Source of the DNA: Mycolicibacterium arenosum
GTDB lineage: Bacteria; Actinomycetota; Actinomycetes; Mycobacteriales; Mycobacteriaceae
Length of the DNA: 64,000 nt
NCBI RefSeq assembly: GCF_024320865.1
Contig: NZ_JANDBD010000002.1
Span: 248,001-312,000 of the forward strand
Direction: 5' to 3'
How positions within the stretch are numbered: the stretch's first letter is position 1; the number at the start of each line of letters is the position of its first letter. Shown here one piece after another: positions 7,664-16,200 of the stretch. Under the pieces are notes generated by a model. That model worked only from the letters and a program-made list of their open reading frames with translations, searched no databases and was not told where the DNA came from. The position numbers and the translations under genes are program-made.

Positions 7664-8005
7664 ATGTCGATCGACCAACTGAGGATGCAGATGTCGGCAC
7701 TCAAGGAGTCGGGGCCGCTGGATCTCCGGCTGTCCGAGAGCGCCCATCGCGAGTACACCGGTCTGATCAACACGTACCGGACCGAGCTGAAGGCTCAGCG
7801 CGACAAGGCGATCGGCCTGGCGAACCTCGGCAACGTGGGCAACTGGAGTTCGGCTCAGCAGACCAGGGCTGAACTCGTACTGGGTGTCAGCGGCCCGAAA
7901 GGGATCGTGACGATCCTTGACAAGTACCTGACCTACCTCGACGAGTTCGAGGCGACGGTCGACGCGGCGTACAAGCGGATGCAGGCCGAGGATCAGGCCG
8001 GCTGA
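7664..8005 (+). CDS. Small helical ESX-associated protein, family not recognised
   Basis: Protein of 113 residues, all-helical by pattern: a first helix to about residue 54, a turn NVGNWSSAQQ (W61 in WXG-like position, but WSS), and a second helix through LDKYLTYLDEFEATVDAAYKRMQAED. It could be a longer relative of WXG100 or EspF-type proteins and the partner of the EspB-like protein that follows 25 bases later. No signal peptide or membrane segment is seen. The start is ATG 7664, right after the hairpin. I do not recognise a named family. Confidence 0.6.
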   Translation: MSIDQLRMQMSALKESGPLDLRLSESAHREYTGLINTYRTELKAQRDKAIGLANLGNVGNWSSAQQTRAELVLGVSGPKGIVTILDKYLTYLDEFEATVDAAYKRMQAEDQAG

Positions 8006-8030
8006 CCGCCGCCGCAACAAGGAGCCAGCG

Positions 8031-9440
8031 ATGTGCACACCCCCGGCGGGTTCACAGCCGATCTTCGACGACGTGAAGGACCTTGATCCGGACCACTGGC
8101 CCGAGAACCGAAGGAACGCCGAGATCCAAGCACGCAATCCGCACACTCGGCTGCCTGAACTGGACGGCCGCGACTACGCCAAGGACCCGTCGACGGTGGT
8201 GGTCGAGGACTTCAACGGGCTCTCCTACGGCCAAGCGTGGCTAAACATCTCCGGCGCCGACCCGGACGTCGCCCCGAATCACACCGGTCAGTGGCAGGAG
8301 ATCAGTTCGGCCATCGTCAGCGCGGTGCAGGACTTCCGACTTGACCTGTCCGCATTGGAGGGCAAGGAGGACAGGTGGGCGGGCGTCACCCACGACGCCG
8401 CACTGGCCAACCTCGAGTCGTCCTTCGTCGAGCCGCAGGCTGCGGGTTCCGGCGCGGGCGCGATGAGCGTTGTCGTGGACGCGTTCTCGCGGACCATCTC
8501 GGCCACCCGCGAGAACATCGTCAACAACCGGAAGAACTACCTGGTCGACGTGGCGGATTTCCCTGAACACAGGGATCAGATCGAACGCAAATACGCCACC
8601 TTCGCGCAGAAGGTGATGAAGGAGGCCTACGCCCCCAACATCGTCGACATCGCCAAGAACCACCCGGCGTTCACCACAGGCGCCAAGATCGGTGTGGGGC
8701 CGATGCCCGTCGGACCCACCGGCACGGCCTCGCAAGCCGGCGGTCCGGCACCGCAACTCGGCGGTGGTGTCGGGGGTGTCGGCGGTGTCGGGTCGTTCGG
8801 CGGGGGCGGGGTCGGGGGGTTCGGTGGCCCCTCGCTGGGTTCGGCGCTCGCCGGCCTCGGGCCTCGGCCCGATCTCGCAGAACTGCCGAAAGGACCCATG
8901 TCGCCCAGTGTTCCGGGAGCACCGGCCGGTTCGGGGGGCGCACCGGGTGCGCTCGCCAACGCGGCCAAGGATGCTCTCGGTCAGGCTGCCAACGCTGCCA
9001 AGCAGGCGGCGGGCTCCGCGGCGAAGACGCCGCCGATGTCGGCACGGCCACCCGAGGGTGTGTTGGGCCTGGGACCCAAGGGCGTCGGCGGGCTGCCGGA
9101 GAGAGCCGGCGGAACGGGCGGCGCCGGAGTCGGCGCTGGAGCCGGCCCGCGCGATCTGGCGGCGCCGAAGGGGACTGGCACTCCGAGCACCGCCGCGGGC
9201 CGCCTCGCCGGCATTGCCAACGGCCTCGGGCAGGCGGGCATGGCGGGAGCCGGTGCGCCCGGTACGGGCGCGCCGCCGCCGTCGGGCCAGCGTGGCGGCC
9301 CCGAAGAGAAGGATCACAAGGTCAATAAGGCGTTGCGCACCAAAAGAAATGGTGAGTCGCTGTTCGGCGAGGCCGCCGCAATCGTGCCCGTCGTCGGTGA
9401 CGCCGGTGATCCGGCAGCGGGCAAACCGGAAGCGTCGTAG
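8031..9440 (+). CDS. EspB/PPE-like secreted protein with Gly-rich repeat region
   Basis: Protein of 469 residues. Residues 60-210 look like a helical PPE/EspB-type bundle: GQWQEISSAIVSAV, a WXG-like turn DRWAGVTHDAAL, and a long Ala/Asn-rich helix pair ending NKNYLVDV..FPEHRDQIERKY-like sequence. From about 225 to 420 the chain is Gly/Pro/Ala-rich with repeated GGVGG and GAGAG runs. A charged end contains EEKDHKVNKALRTKRNGESLF followed by an acidic tail, as in EspB-type proteins that carry a processed C-terminus. Its place after the esx pair parallels espB in ESX-1. Secretion through this ESX system is inferred, and PPE-like is an equal description. Confidence 0.55.
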   Translation: MCTPPAGSQPIFDDVKDLDPDHWPENRRNAEIQARNPHTRLPELDGRDYAKDPSTVVVEDFNGLSYGQAWLNISGADPDVAPNHTGQWQEISSAIVSAVQDFRLDLSALEGKEDRWAGVTHDAALANLESSFVEPQAAGSGAGAMSVVVDAFSRTISATRENIVNNRKNYLVDVADFPEHRDQIERKYATFAQKVMKEAYAPNIVDIAKNHPAFTTGAKIGVGPMPVGPTGTASQAGGPAPQLGGGVGGVGGVGSFGGGGVGGFGGPSLGSALAGLGPRPDLAELPKGPMSPSVPGAPAGSGGAPGALANAAKDALGQAANAAKQAAGSAAKTPPMSARPPEGVLGLGPKGVGGLPERAGGTGGAGVGAGAGPRDLAAPKGTGTPSTAAGRLAGIANGLGQAGMAGAGAPGTGAPPPSGQRGGPEEKDHKVNKALRTKRNGESLFGEAAAIVPVVGDAGDPAAGKPEAS

Positions 9441-9443
9441 CGG

Positions 9444-10442
9444 GTGCGGTCGATCCGGTCGCTGAGCGTGCTGCTGCCCCCGGCGCGTCCGACACAGACC
9501 GGCGAAGTGGCGTCGGTCCCGGATTGGCGGGCGGTCCGCGAAGCCGTGGGCGCATCGCCGGCGCAGATGGCGATCCACGCCGGGCGGGCCGCCCTGGCTG
9601 CCGCAGCGATCACCCCGTCGCAGGTGGGTTGGGTGCTGCACTGCGGGTCGGGTGTGCAGGCCAGTGTCGGCTGGCCCGTGCACCACCACGTCCAACACGG
9701 CATCGTCGGCTCCGCTGGCAACGCCATCGAGGTGCGCCAGTACTGCGCCGGCGGTCTGATGTCGTGGGTGCTGGCCGACCGTCTGGCGCAGCCCGGCGGT
9801 GACGTGGTGTGCACAGGCGCGGACAACTGGTCGTGGACCGATCGGTTCGCGACATCGCGATCCGCTGGGGGTGAACCGTTCTCCGATGCCGCACACGCGG
9901 CGGTGGTGTCCGAGGGCGGCGGCTTCGCCCAGATTCTCGGGTGGGGCACGGCCAGTTGCCCCGACCAGTCCGAGGCGTGGCGCACCCGCGACGCCTTCCA
10001 CGAAACGGCATCCATGGCCGACTACGTGTCGACGCTCGAACGCGTGGGCCGCACAAGGACGTCGGAGGATGCCCGCAATTCGTTCCTGATGCTCCAGCGC
10101 GCCACCACCACCGCGCTCGCCGACGCCGGGGTCAGCGCCGGTTACGTCACGCACTTCGTGCCACACGGCTCGCGCAGCGGCGAACCGTACCGGCAACTGG
10201 CCCGCGTGCTGGGGCTGCCGTGGGCGGAGTCGCTGCACGAGCACGCCCTCGGCCACGGGTATCTGGGTGTCAGCTGTCAGGCGGCTGGTCTGCTGCATCT
10301 CGCCGAATCACAGCTGCTGCTGCAGGATTCGATCGTCCTGCTGCTCGCCGCGGAGTACCTGCTCAGCGCAACCGCCGTCGTCCTGCACATCGCCCGGCCA
10401 CCGGAGGTCGGCGTGGACGGCCCGACCCTGACGGTCGCATGA
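9444..10442 (+). CDS. Ketosynthase III (FabH-like) family enzyme
   Basis: Thiolase-fold protein of 332 residues. The KAS III nucleophile region reads RQYCAGGLMSW (Cys101), the second catalytic motif VPHGSRSG holds His241, and the third reads LGHGYLGVS with His271 where FabH has Asn. A Cys-His-His triad is the KAS I/II type, so substrate or chemistry may differ from housekeeping FabH. It probably condenses or transfers an acyl group from CoA or carrier protein; no carrier protein is nearby. It starts three bases after the EspB-like gene and overlaps the second espG (ATGA at 10439), so it is inside the ESX operon. That is unusual and suggests an acyl-derived product tied to the system. Confidence 0.8.
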   Translation: MRSIRSLSVLLPPARPTQTGEVASVPDWRAVREAVGASPAQMAIHAGRAALAAAAITPSQVGWVLHCGSGVQASVGWPVHHHVQHGIVGSAGNAIEVRQYCAGGLMSWVLADRLAQPGGDVVCTGADNWSWTDRFATSRSAGGEPFSDAAHAAVVSEGGGFAQILGWGTASCPDQSEAWRTRDAFHETASMADYVSTLERVGRTRTSEDARNSFLMLQRATTTALADAGVSAGYVTHFVPHGSRSGEPYRQLARVLGLPWAESLHEHALGHGYLGVSCQAAGLLHLAESQLLLQDSIVLLLAAEYLLSATAVVLHIARPPEVGVDGPTLTVA

Positions 10443-11227
10443 GCGGTCCGAGCCGGCGGCGGGTCGGCAGCATCGACCTGACCGACGTCGATATCCTCAG
10501 CCGCAACTTCGGGCGTGACTTCCTGCCGTATCCGCTGATGTTCACGCGGCCCACGCGGTTTCCGACCGCCGACGCCTACGCCGAGTACGCGGCCACGGTC
10601 GCAGACCGACTCGCCGAGGGTGATCTGCAGAAGTTCGAGAAGTGGGCGGCGTCCTACGCCTACGCCGACATCCGGGTCGAGTGCCATGTCCAGTTCATCC
10701 CCGCCGACACCCCGAGCATCCGTGTGGTAGCCAACCGGCTGGGGGACAACGGGTTTCTGGCGCAGCAGCGGGGTGGGGACGACGTCGATGTCGACACGAT
10801 CGACGTCGACGAACTCTCGGCCTACCAGCTCAGCGCGGCGATCGCCGACCTGGTGGCGTTCACGAAGCCGGGCCGGCGGGCGCGAATCGTGGTGCCCGAA
10901 TATGTACGCCAGGCCGTAGCCGTTCCCGAGCCGCGCGACTTCTCGGTCCACGACACGGTCGTCGACACCGGCGTCGAGACGGTGGCTCGGTCGGACATTG
11001 CGGCATACGGCACGGTGCAGAGCCATTGGCGTCCGCTCCGCCGGTGGGGTTTCGACGCGGGCAAGAACGCCGCCGTGTTCCTTCGCGTCCGCGGCGACGG
11101 CGACTATCTCTACGAGGACGCCGACCTGACCGCTGCCCGGCCGATGGATCGTCGGGCACTGGCCGAGCGCATCGACCGTCTGATCGCCGAGGACGTTGCG
11201 GTGCTGCGACGGGTCCGTCGTGGGTAG
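10439..11227 (+). CDS. EspG-family protein (copy 2)
   Basis: EspG-like protein of 262 residues. The opening SIDLTDVDIL with FLPYPL soon after matches the N-terminal EspG signature (ELT-x-L-x-x-LW...PYPL). A beta-strand-rich core (YADIRVECHVQF, RVVANRLGDNGFLAQQR) and a DELSAYQLSAAIADL helix follow. It is strongly diverged from copy 1 at 6118-6927, suggesting different client proteins, perhaps the EspB-like protein or one of the large effectors. The start overlaps the ketosynthase stop. Last gene of the run before the TetR regulator. Confidence 0.72.
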   Translation: MSGPSRRRVGSIDLTDVDILSRNFGRDFLPYPLMFTRPTRFPTADAYAEYAATVADRLAEGDLQKFEKWAASYAYADIRVECHVQFIPADTPSIRVVANRLGDNGFLAQQRGGDDVDVDTIDVDELSAYQLSAAIADLVAFTKPGRRARIVVPEYVRQAVAVPEPRDFSVHDTVVDTGVETVARSDIAAYGTVQSHWRPLRRWGFDAGKNAAVFLRVRGDGDYLYEDADLTAARPMDRRALAERIDRLIAEDVAVLRRVRRG

Positions 11228-11392
11228 CCGCGCCTCAGCATTGCTCGGCGAACCCAACGATGTTGCTCACGTGCTGACATGACCGACCGGCGGCCGTGGT
11301 GGCATGCGTACCCGCAGCCGAAATTGTCATTCGCGAAACTCTTTACGCACACCGGCACGCTGTTCGACGGCGACTGGCCTACCATCGGCATC

Positions 11393-12055
11393 GTGAGCGC
11401 GACGTCATCCCGTTCGGCTGCCCGGTCCGGTGGACCCCGCCCGAGCCGTCGTGAACAGATACTCGCCGCCGCGCGGGCCGCGATCGAGCAGTACGGGCCC
11501 GGCGCCATCACCGGACAGATCGCCGAGCATGCTGGGTTGGCCCGGCCGAACGTCTACCGCCACTTCGCCAGCAAGGACGATCTCGACCTCGAGCTCGCGC
11601 GGATGGCCTATCGGGAGCTGCGGGCCGCGATCACCAGTCGGCTCGACCTGTGCGGAACCCCCCTCGAGGTGGTGCGCGCACCGATCGAGGCGCAGGCCAC
11701 CTGGGCCGACGAGCACCCCAACCTGTATCGGTTCCTGGTCAGTCGAGGCCACCAGCGGAAGCGGGATGACGCGTCGCGGGGGGCCTTCGCAGAAGAGCTT
11801 GCTGCCGCGGGTGCCCGCTACTTTCCGCACTTCGCTGACGATCCAGACGCGGCGGAGGCGACCCTGGTTTCGGTCATCGGGCTGGTCGACGCCTCCGTGA
11901 TGCGCTGGCTTGACGGTCGTGTGGAGGACCGCGACCGGGTGGTCGACCGGTTGACCGCGCAGGCCTGGCTGCTCATCGACCATCATCTGCGTGAGTTCGA
12001 CGTCCACCTCGACCCCGCGGTGCCCTTGCCAGAGGAGCGGGCCGAGCAAGGGTGA
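11393..12055 (+). CDS. TetR-family transcriptional regulator
   Basis: Protein of 220 residues. The N-terminal TetR helix-turn-helix spans about 19-65: RREQILAAARAAIEQYG, then the recognition segment HAGLARPNVYRHFASKDDL. A helical ligand/dimer domain follows. The start is read as GTG 11393; an ATG at 11279 would add 38 residues unlike TetR N-termini. The locus has several copies of a 17-bp palindrome, one of them six bases after this gene, so this protein is the natural candidate to bind them. No copy is seen in its own upstream gap, so autoregulation is not evident. The ligand is unknown; products of the linked chorismate lyase or ketosynthase are possible candidates. Confidence 0.92.
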   Translation: MSATSSRSAARSGGPRPSRREQILAAARAAIEQYGPGAITGQIAEHAGLARPNVYRHFASKDDLDLELARMAYRELRAAITSRLDLCGTPLEVVRAPIEAQATWADEHPNLYRFLVSRGHQRKRDDASRGAFAEELAAAGARYFPHFADDPDAAEATLVSVIGLVDASVMRWLDGRVEDRDRVVDRLTAQAWLLIDHHLREFDVHLDPAVPLPEERAEQG

Positions 12056-12059
12056 TTCT

Positions 12060-12076
12060 TGATACACTGTGTATCA
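12060..12076. promoter_or_regulatory. TetR-type operator copy 3
   Basis: TGATACACTGTGTATCA is a perfect 17-bp palindrome with 8-bp arms, between the tetR stop (12055) and the start of the YbaB-like gene (12098). Binding here would probably block transcription of that gene. Confidence 0.78.
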
Positions 12077-12097
12077 CTGAGTCGAGAGGTGTTGACG

Positions 12098-12556
12098 TTG
12101 ACCAATGACGCCGCACGAAACGAACTGGCCGAGGTGCTGGCCCTGGTCGAAGCGCAGCTGGGCGACATCGCCGCCGTGCAGGAGAAGCAGCGCGCCATGA
12201 CCGCGTGCGCCAAGGAGGCCGACGGCGCGGTGGAGGTCACCGTCGATTTCCGCGGTCATGTCCGCGAGGTCACGGTCGACGAGTCGTATCTCGACGACCA
12301 CGAGCTCGCCGACCTCGGCGAGCACCTGACCCGGGCGGCCCAGGCGGCCATCCGCGAAATCGACCGGCGGGTGTCCGAGTTGATGACTCCCATCAACGAT
12401 CGGCGCATGGCGTTCCCGTCGCTGTCCGACATCGTCGAGGGCGCTCCGGACTTCCGGGATCTACTGCCTGACTGGGCCGGCCTCACCGGCGCGCCGACGC
12501 CGACCAGAGCCGCTGAGGACGACGGCGACCCGCCGTTCCCGACCGTGCGGGGATGA
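12098..12556 (+). CDS. YbaB/EbfC-like (EspL-type) protein, copy 2
   Basis: Protein of 152 residues with a YbaB-like core: helix ELAEVLALVEAQLGDIAAVQEKQRAM, strand pair GAVEVTVDFRGHVREVTVD, then helix ELADLGEHLTRAAQAAIREIDRRV, plus an extra tail of about 60 residues not seen in the copy at 1587-1937. The start is taken as TTG 12098 with GAGAGG about eight bases ahead; GTG 12089 is possible, and any start before 12077 would lie in the operator. It may act as a nucleoid-type DNA binder or stabilise the adjoining effector proteins, as suggested for EspL. Confidence 0.66.
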   Translation: MTNDAARNELAEVLALVEAQLGDIAAVQEKQRAMTACAKEADGAVEVTVDFRGHVREVTVDESYLDDHELADLGEHLTRAAQAAIREIDRRVSELMTPINDRRMAFPSLSDIVEGAPDFRDLLPDWAGLTGAPTPTRAAEDDGDPPFPTVRG

Positions 12557-12862
12557 CCCGACCGGAGCGCGCCACCACCTCCGAAACGTCCGGTCCGGCC
12601 AGCGGATTGGCTGTCTGAGGCGGTCCGCGCAGTACCGGTGGCCCCGCTCTCGCTCCGCGTCGCCGTAACAACGTTGTTGCTCGATTCCGCTTCGCGCTCA
12701 ACGGGTGTCGACGGTGACAAGCCGGCCGAAGTGGCGGCGCCGCGCGCTTCGAGCATCCGGCATCGACATGACTTCTGAGTGATACACGGTGTATCATTTC
12801 TGTTCATGAGCGCGCCGTTATCGGCGCTCTCGACGGTGCAGATCGACGCGAGGAGTTGACCC
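12557..12862 (+). promoter_or_regulatory. Intergenic promoter region before the WXG100/mega-effector pair
   Basis: 306 bases without a supported gene. It holds a 7-bp inverted repeat just after the upstream stop (GACCGGA 12560-12566, TCCGGTC 12589-12595, possible weak terminator), a 12-bp palindrome AACAACGTTGTT at 12667-12678, and operator copy 4 at 12780-12796. The open frames here lack homology and look like background. Confidence 0.5.
12780..12796. promoter_or_regulatory. TetR-type operator copy 4
   Basis: TGATACACGGTGTATCA, perfect 8-bp arms, 66 bases before the WXG100 gene that leads into the mega-effector. It places the effector under the same predicted control as the secretion genes. 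Confidence 0.78.
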
Positions 12863-13162
12863 ATGAGCGAGCCCTTCGAGGTGACACCGGCGGAACTGCG
12901 CGCCACGTCCGAGCATCTACACGACGTGAGCGACCGGATGAAGAAGACGTTGGCGGCGCTGCAGGGACGGCTGGCCGGTGAGGGCGCGGCCTGGGGCGAC
13001 GACAAGATCGGTGAGCAGTTTGCGGGTGGCGGTGGCGGCTATCTGGCCCAACTGGACTGGGTGCAGGGTTCGGTGGATGCGAAAACCGGTCTGCTCGACT
13101 ACTACTCGAGCGGGCTGAAGGGCGCCGCGAACTCGTTCGAGCAGGCGGACGAAGCGCCATAG
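12863..13162 (+). CDS. WXG100-type small partner of the mega-effector
   Basis: Protein of 99 residues: helix 1 from PAELRATSEHLHDVSDRMKK, a turn with AAWGDDKIG (W44), helix 2, and a terminal FEQAD (F92-D96). The last is a FxxxD version of the YxxxD/E secretion motif. Small proteins of this type directly upstream of large WXG100-like effectors usually pair with the effector's N-terminal domain for export. Only 42 bases separate it from the giant gene. ATG 12863 has GAGGAG a few bases ahead. Confidence 0.8.
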   Translation: MSEPFEVTPAELRATSEHLHDVSDRMKKTLAALQGRLAGEGAAWGDDKIGEQFAGGGGGYLAQLDWVQGSVDAKTGLLDYYSSGLKGAANSFEQADEAP

Positions 13163-13190
13163 CCACACGCTCTTTCAGTACGCGCAGCAC

Positions 13191-13203
13191 CGAGGGATCC
13201 TCG
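13191..13203 (+). promoter_or_regulatory. Hairpin covering the ribosome binding site of the mega-effector
   Basis: CGAGG (13191-13195) and CCTCG (13199-13203) pair around loop GAT, one base before the GTG at 13205. The only purine-rich Shine-Dalgarno candidate, GAGGGA, lies inside this stem. This could lower initiation or make it depend on translation of the upstream WXG100 gene. Seen in sequence; the effect is inferred. Confidence 0.4.
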
Positions 13204-13204
13204 C

Positions 13205-16200
13205 GTGGGAATTGAGATTCCGTCGTATCTGCAGTGGGTGTCCTACCTCGCCGGTGACGAGTGGCCCCAGGGCGACGAGACCGCGATGTTCCGCATCGGC
13301 GAGGAGTGGAACGCTTCGGCCACCGAGCTTCTCGGGCTGGTCGACGACCTGACCAGGGTGCGCTCGGAGACCCTGTCGGTGCTCTTCGGTGAGACCGCGC
13401 TGGCCGCCGACGAGCACTTCTCGATGCTCTTCGACGGCGACCATTCGGTGGACAGGCTCGGCGATGCGCTGGCGGCGCTGGGCGAATTGGCCGGCACCAC
13501 GGGCACCGACATCGAGTACGCGAAGCTGATGATCGTCAGCACGCTGGGGATGGCGGCGGCGTCGATCGCCTTCTACATCCAGAGTGCGCCGTGGACGGGT
13601 GGCGCCTCGACGGCGCTCATCCCGGCCGTGGAGGCGGTTGCGACGTCGGTGATCCGGCAGATCGTGCTCCGCCTGCTCAACGGGTTGCGTGCCGCGCTGG
13701 CCAGCGCGCTGACGCGGACGATGGTCAAACGGTTGGCTGGCGAGGCTGGTGAGGAACTGGTTCAGAGCCTTGCCCAGGAGCTCGCTGTTCAGGGGTTCCA
13801 GGTCAACAAGGGCACCCGAAAAGATCTGGTGGCCGACATGTTCCGGCAGACGGCGATCGCGGGCCTGGCGGGCGGAGCCGGCGCCGGCGGCACCGCGCAT
13901 CCGATGCAGGCGGCACTGGGGAACGCCCGCACCCGGGCGGGACGCGCGGGAAACGCCGCAGCGGTGGAGGTGTCGGCGGGTCTGGCCGGGAACGCGGCTG
14001 GCGCCGGGGCGACGGGCGGACTCGACCAACTCGACCTGGTCTCGCTGCTGGGTGGGGCGACCGGCGACGGGCTCAGCGGTGGCATGCACGGGGCTGCGAC
14101 TCCGGGGCCGGGTCTGCTGCACGGACCCGGACCGGAGCTGGGCAACCTGGTGCCTTCGCCCAGAGCACCGCTCGACGACCGGTTAGTCGGCGCGGCACCG
14201 GCGGATCCGCCCGGAGCTCCGGGTGCTACCAACCCCGCGGAAATCGATGGCACCGTCGACCCCTCCGAACTAGCGTCGCGGGAATCGCAAGACGGTGTCG
14301 GAGATACTGCCGCGCAGCAGGATTCGGGAGCCGCTGCCACCCCGGCGTCCGACAGCCCCGCCGAGGGGGCCGACCGGACCACCGGCGCGGACCGGGCCGC
14401 TGTCGGCGAGACCGGGTCGACAGCGGTGCCCGATGCGTCGATCGGAGACCGGACCGCGTCGGCAGTCGACAGCGGAGTGCGCGCCGGCGGCGATGCCGTC
14501 GCCTCCAACGCGGCCACGCGATCGGATATGTCGTCGGTCGCGACCGCTCCAGGGGCGACCACCACGTCTGACCCGACGTCGTCGGCGGTCGCTTCGCCCG
14601 CGGCACCGCCTGCCGCCGCTGCCGCACCGTCGATCGCGACTGCGGCACCGTCGGCCGTCGGCTCCACCGCGGCATCGCTCACTGCCTCGGCCTCCGCGCC
14701 GAGCTCGTCGACCCCGCCCGGACCGGCGCCGGCGACGTCGGGTGCGGTGAGCGCATCCGCCCCGACCAGCACGTCGGCGACATCGGCCACCGCACCGACG
14801 CCGACCGGTGATTCGCCGACTCGAGCTGCAACGCCGAGAACATCAGCGCAGCAGAGCGTTTCGACCACGGCCGCGGCCACGGCCACCGCCTCGGCGTCGT
14901 CGACCACCACGGGCGGAACGCCGGCCACGCAGGTCGCGGAAGGACCCGCGTCGCGTAACGAAATCGGTGGGGAGCGGGATGCGGTGGTCGGGCCGGCCGT
15001 AGGACCGACCGTCGACGCCGCAGTGCCGCCGCCCACGAGCTGTGCGCATCGCGTAGCCGACATCGCCTCGCAGCGCTACCGCCGCGTGTTCACCGTGACG
15101 GCGCCGCCGACGCCGGATGGTGTGCCCGCCCGCGCGCTCTACACGGCCTTCGGCTCCGCGGTGAAACTGCAGAACCAGCACGAGGTGCCTGCGGAGCTGA
15201 GCGGCATGCGGCCCGGCTCGGCGGCGATCATGACGTTCTCATGGGCACCCGGCTACGGCCGAGTCGGCGGCCACGCGTGCTTCGTCGAGAACAACGGCGG
15301 CCGAATCGAAATCGTTGATCCGGAGACGGGTGAGCGGTATCCGTGGCCGCCGCGGTGGTCCGAGGACGAGGTGTCGATCACCGCGGTCGGCTACCTCGAC
15401 GAGCACGGTGATCCGGTGCTGCGCCTGCGTGACTCCGTGGACGGTCTGCGGCCCGCCGACATCGTCGGCCTGGTGGCCGGCAGCGCCGATGTACACGCGT
15501 TGGCGCTGAAGATGTTGCGGCAGATCATTCCCAGCGGTGACGCGGCCGAGTTGAGGAATCCGCTGGGCGACGCCGACCTGGCGGTCTTCCGGGCGAAGCG
15601 CAATGCGGCGTGGTGGTCGGCGCTGACACCCGAACAGCGCGACGCGGTGATCGTGACCTACCCCCAGCATGTCGGCAACGCCGAGGGCATCCCGGCCGAC
15701 GCGCGGGACCGCGCTAATCGGATCGTGTTCGACGGGTGCCGGCGGGTGCGAAACCGGCTGCAGGCCAGGCTTACGGATGGCGACGAGCTCCAGCCCGTCG
15801 AGATGAAGTACCTGCTGTGGGCCAACAAGATCGACTCTGCGCTGCGCGCGGCCGCTGAAGCCGCCGAACGGATCGGGGTGGGCGGGCCGCGCCTGCTGGC
15901 GTTCGACCCACTCGAGTTCGGCAGGGACGGCCGCGCGATCGTCGCGTTCGGCGAGGACCCCTACCACGCGGATGCGGTGTCGGTGTACGTGCCAGGGCTG
16001 GGGACCACTGTCGCGGAAATCGCCGGGGTGATGCACGGCACGCTCAACACGTTGCAGTCCACCCTGACCGAGAACCCTGCACTGTCGGCGGCGTCCATTG
16101 GCTGGATCGGTTACGACGCGCCGAACGACCTCGACTCGTGGCGCGTCGCCGGCCCGGGTCTGGCCCGTGCGGGTGGGGACATCCTGCACGCCGACCTCCT

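Noticed and set aside
8241..10298. 685-codon antisense frame over the EspB-like and ketosynthase genes
   Set aside because: The plus-strand genes have recognisable motifs and coupled starts; the antisense frame has none.
11279..11392. N-terminal extension of the TetR protein from ATG 11279
   Set aside because: The added 38 residues do not resemble TetR N-termini, and the GTG at 11393 gives a normal start shortly before the HTH.
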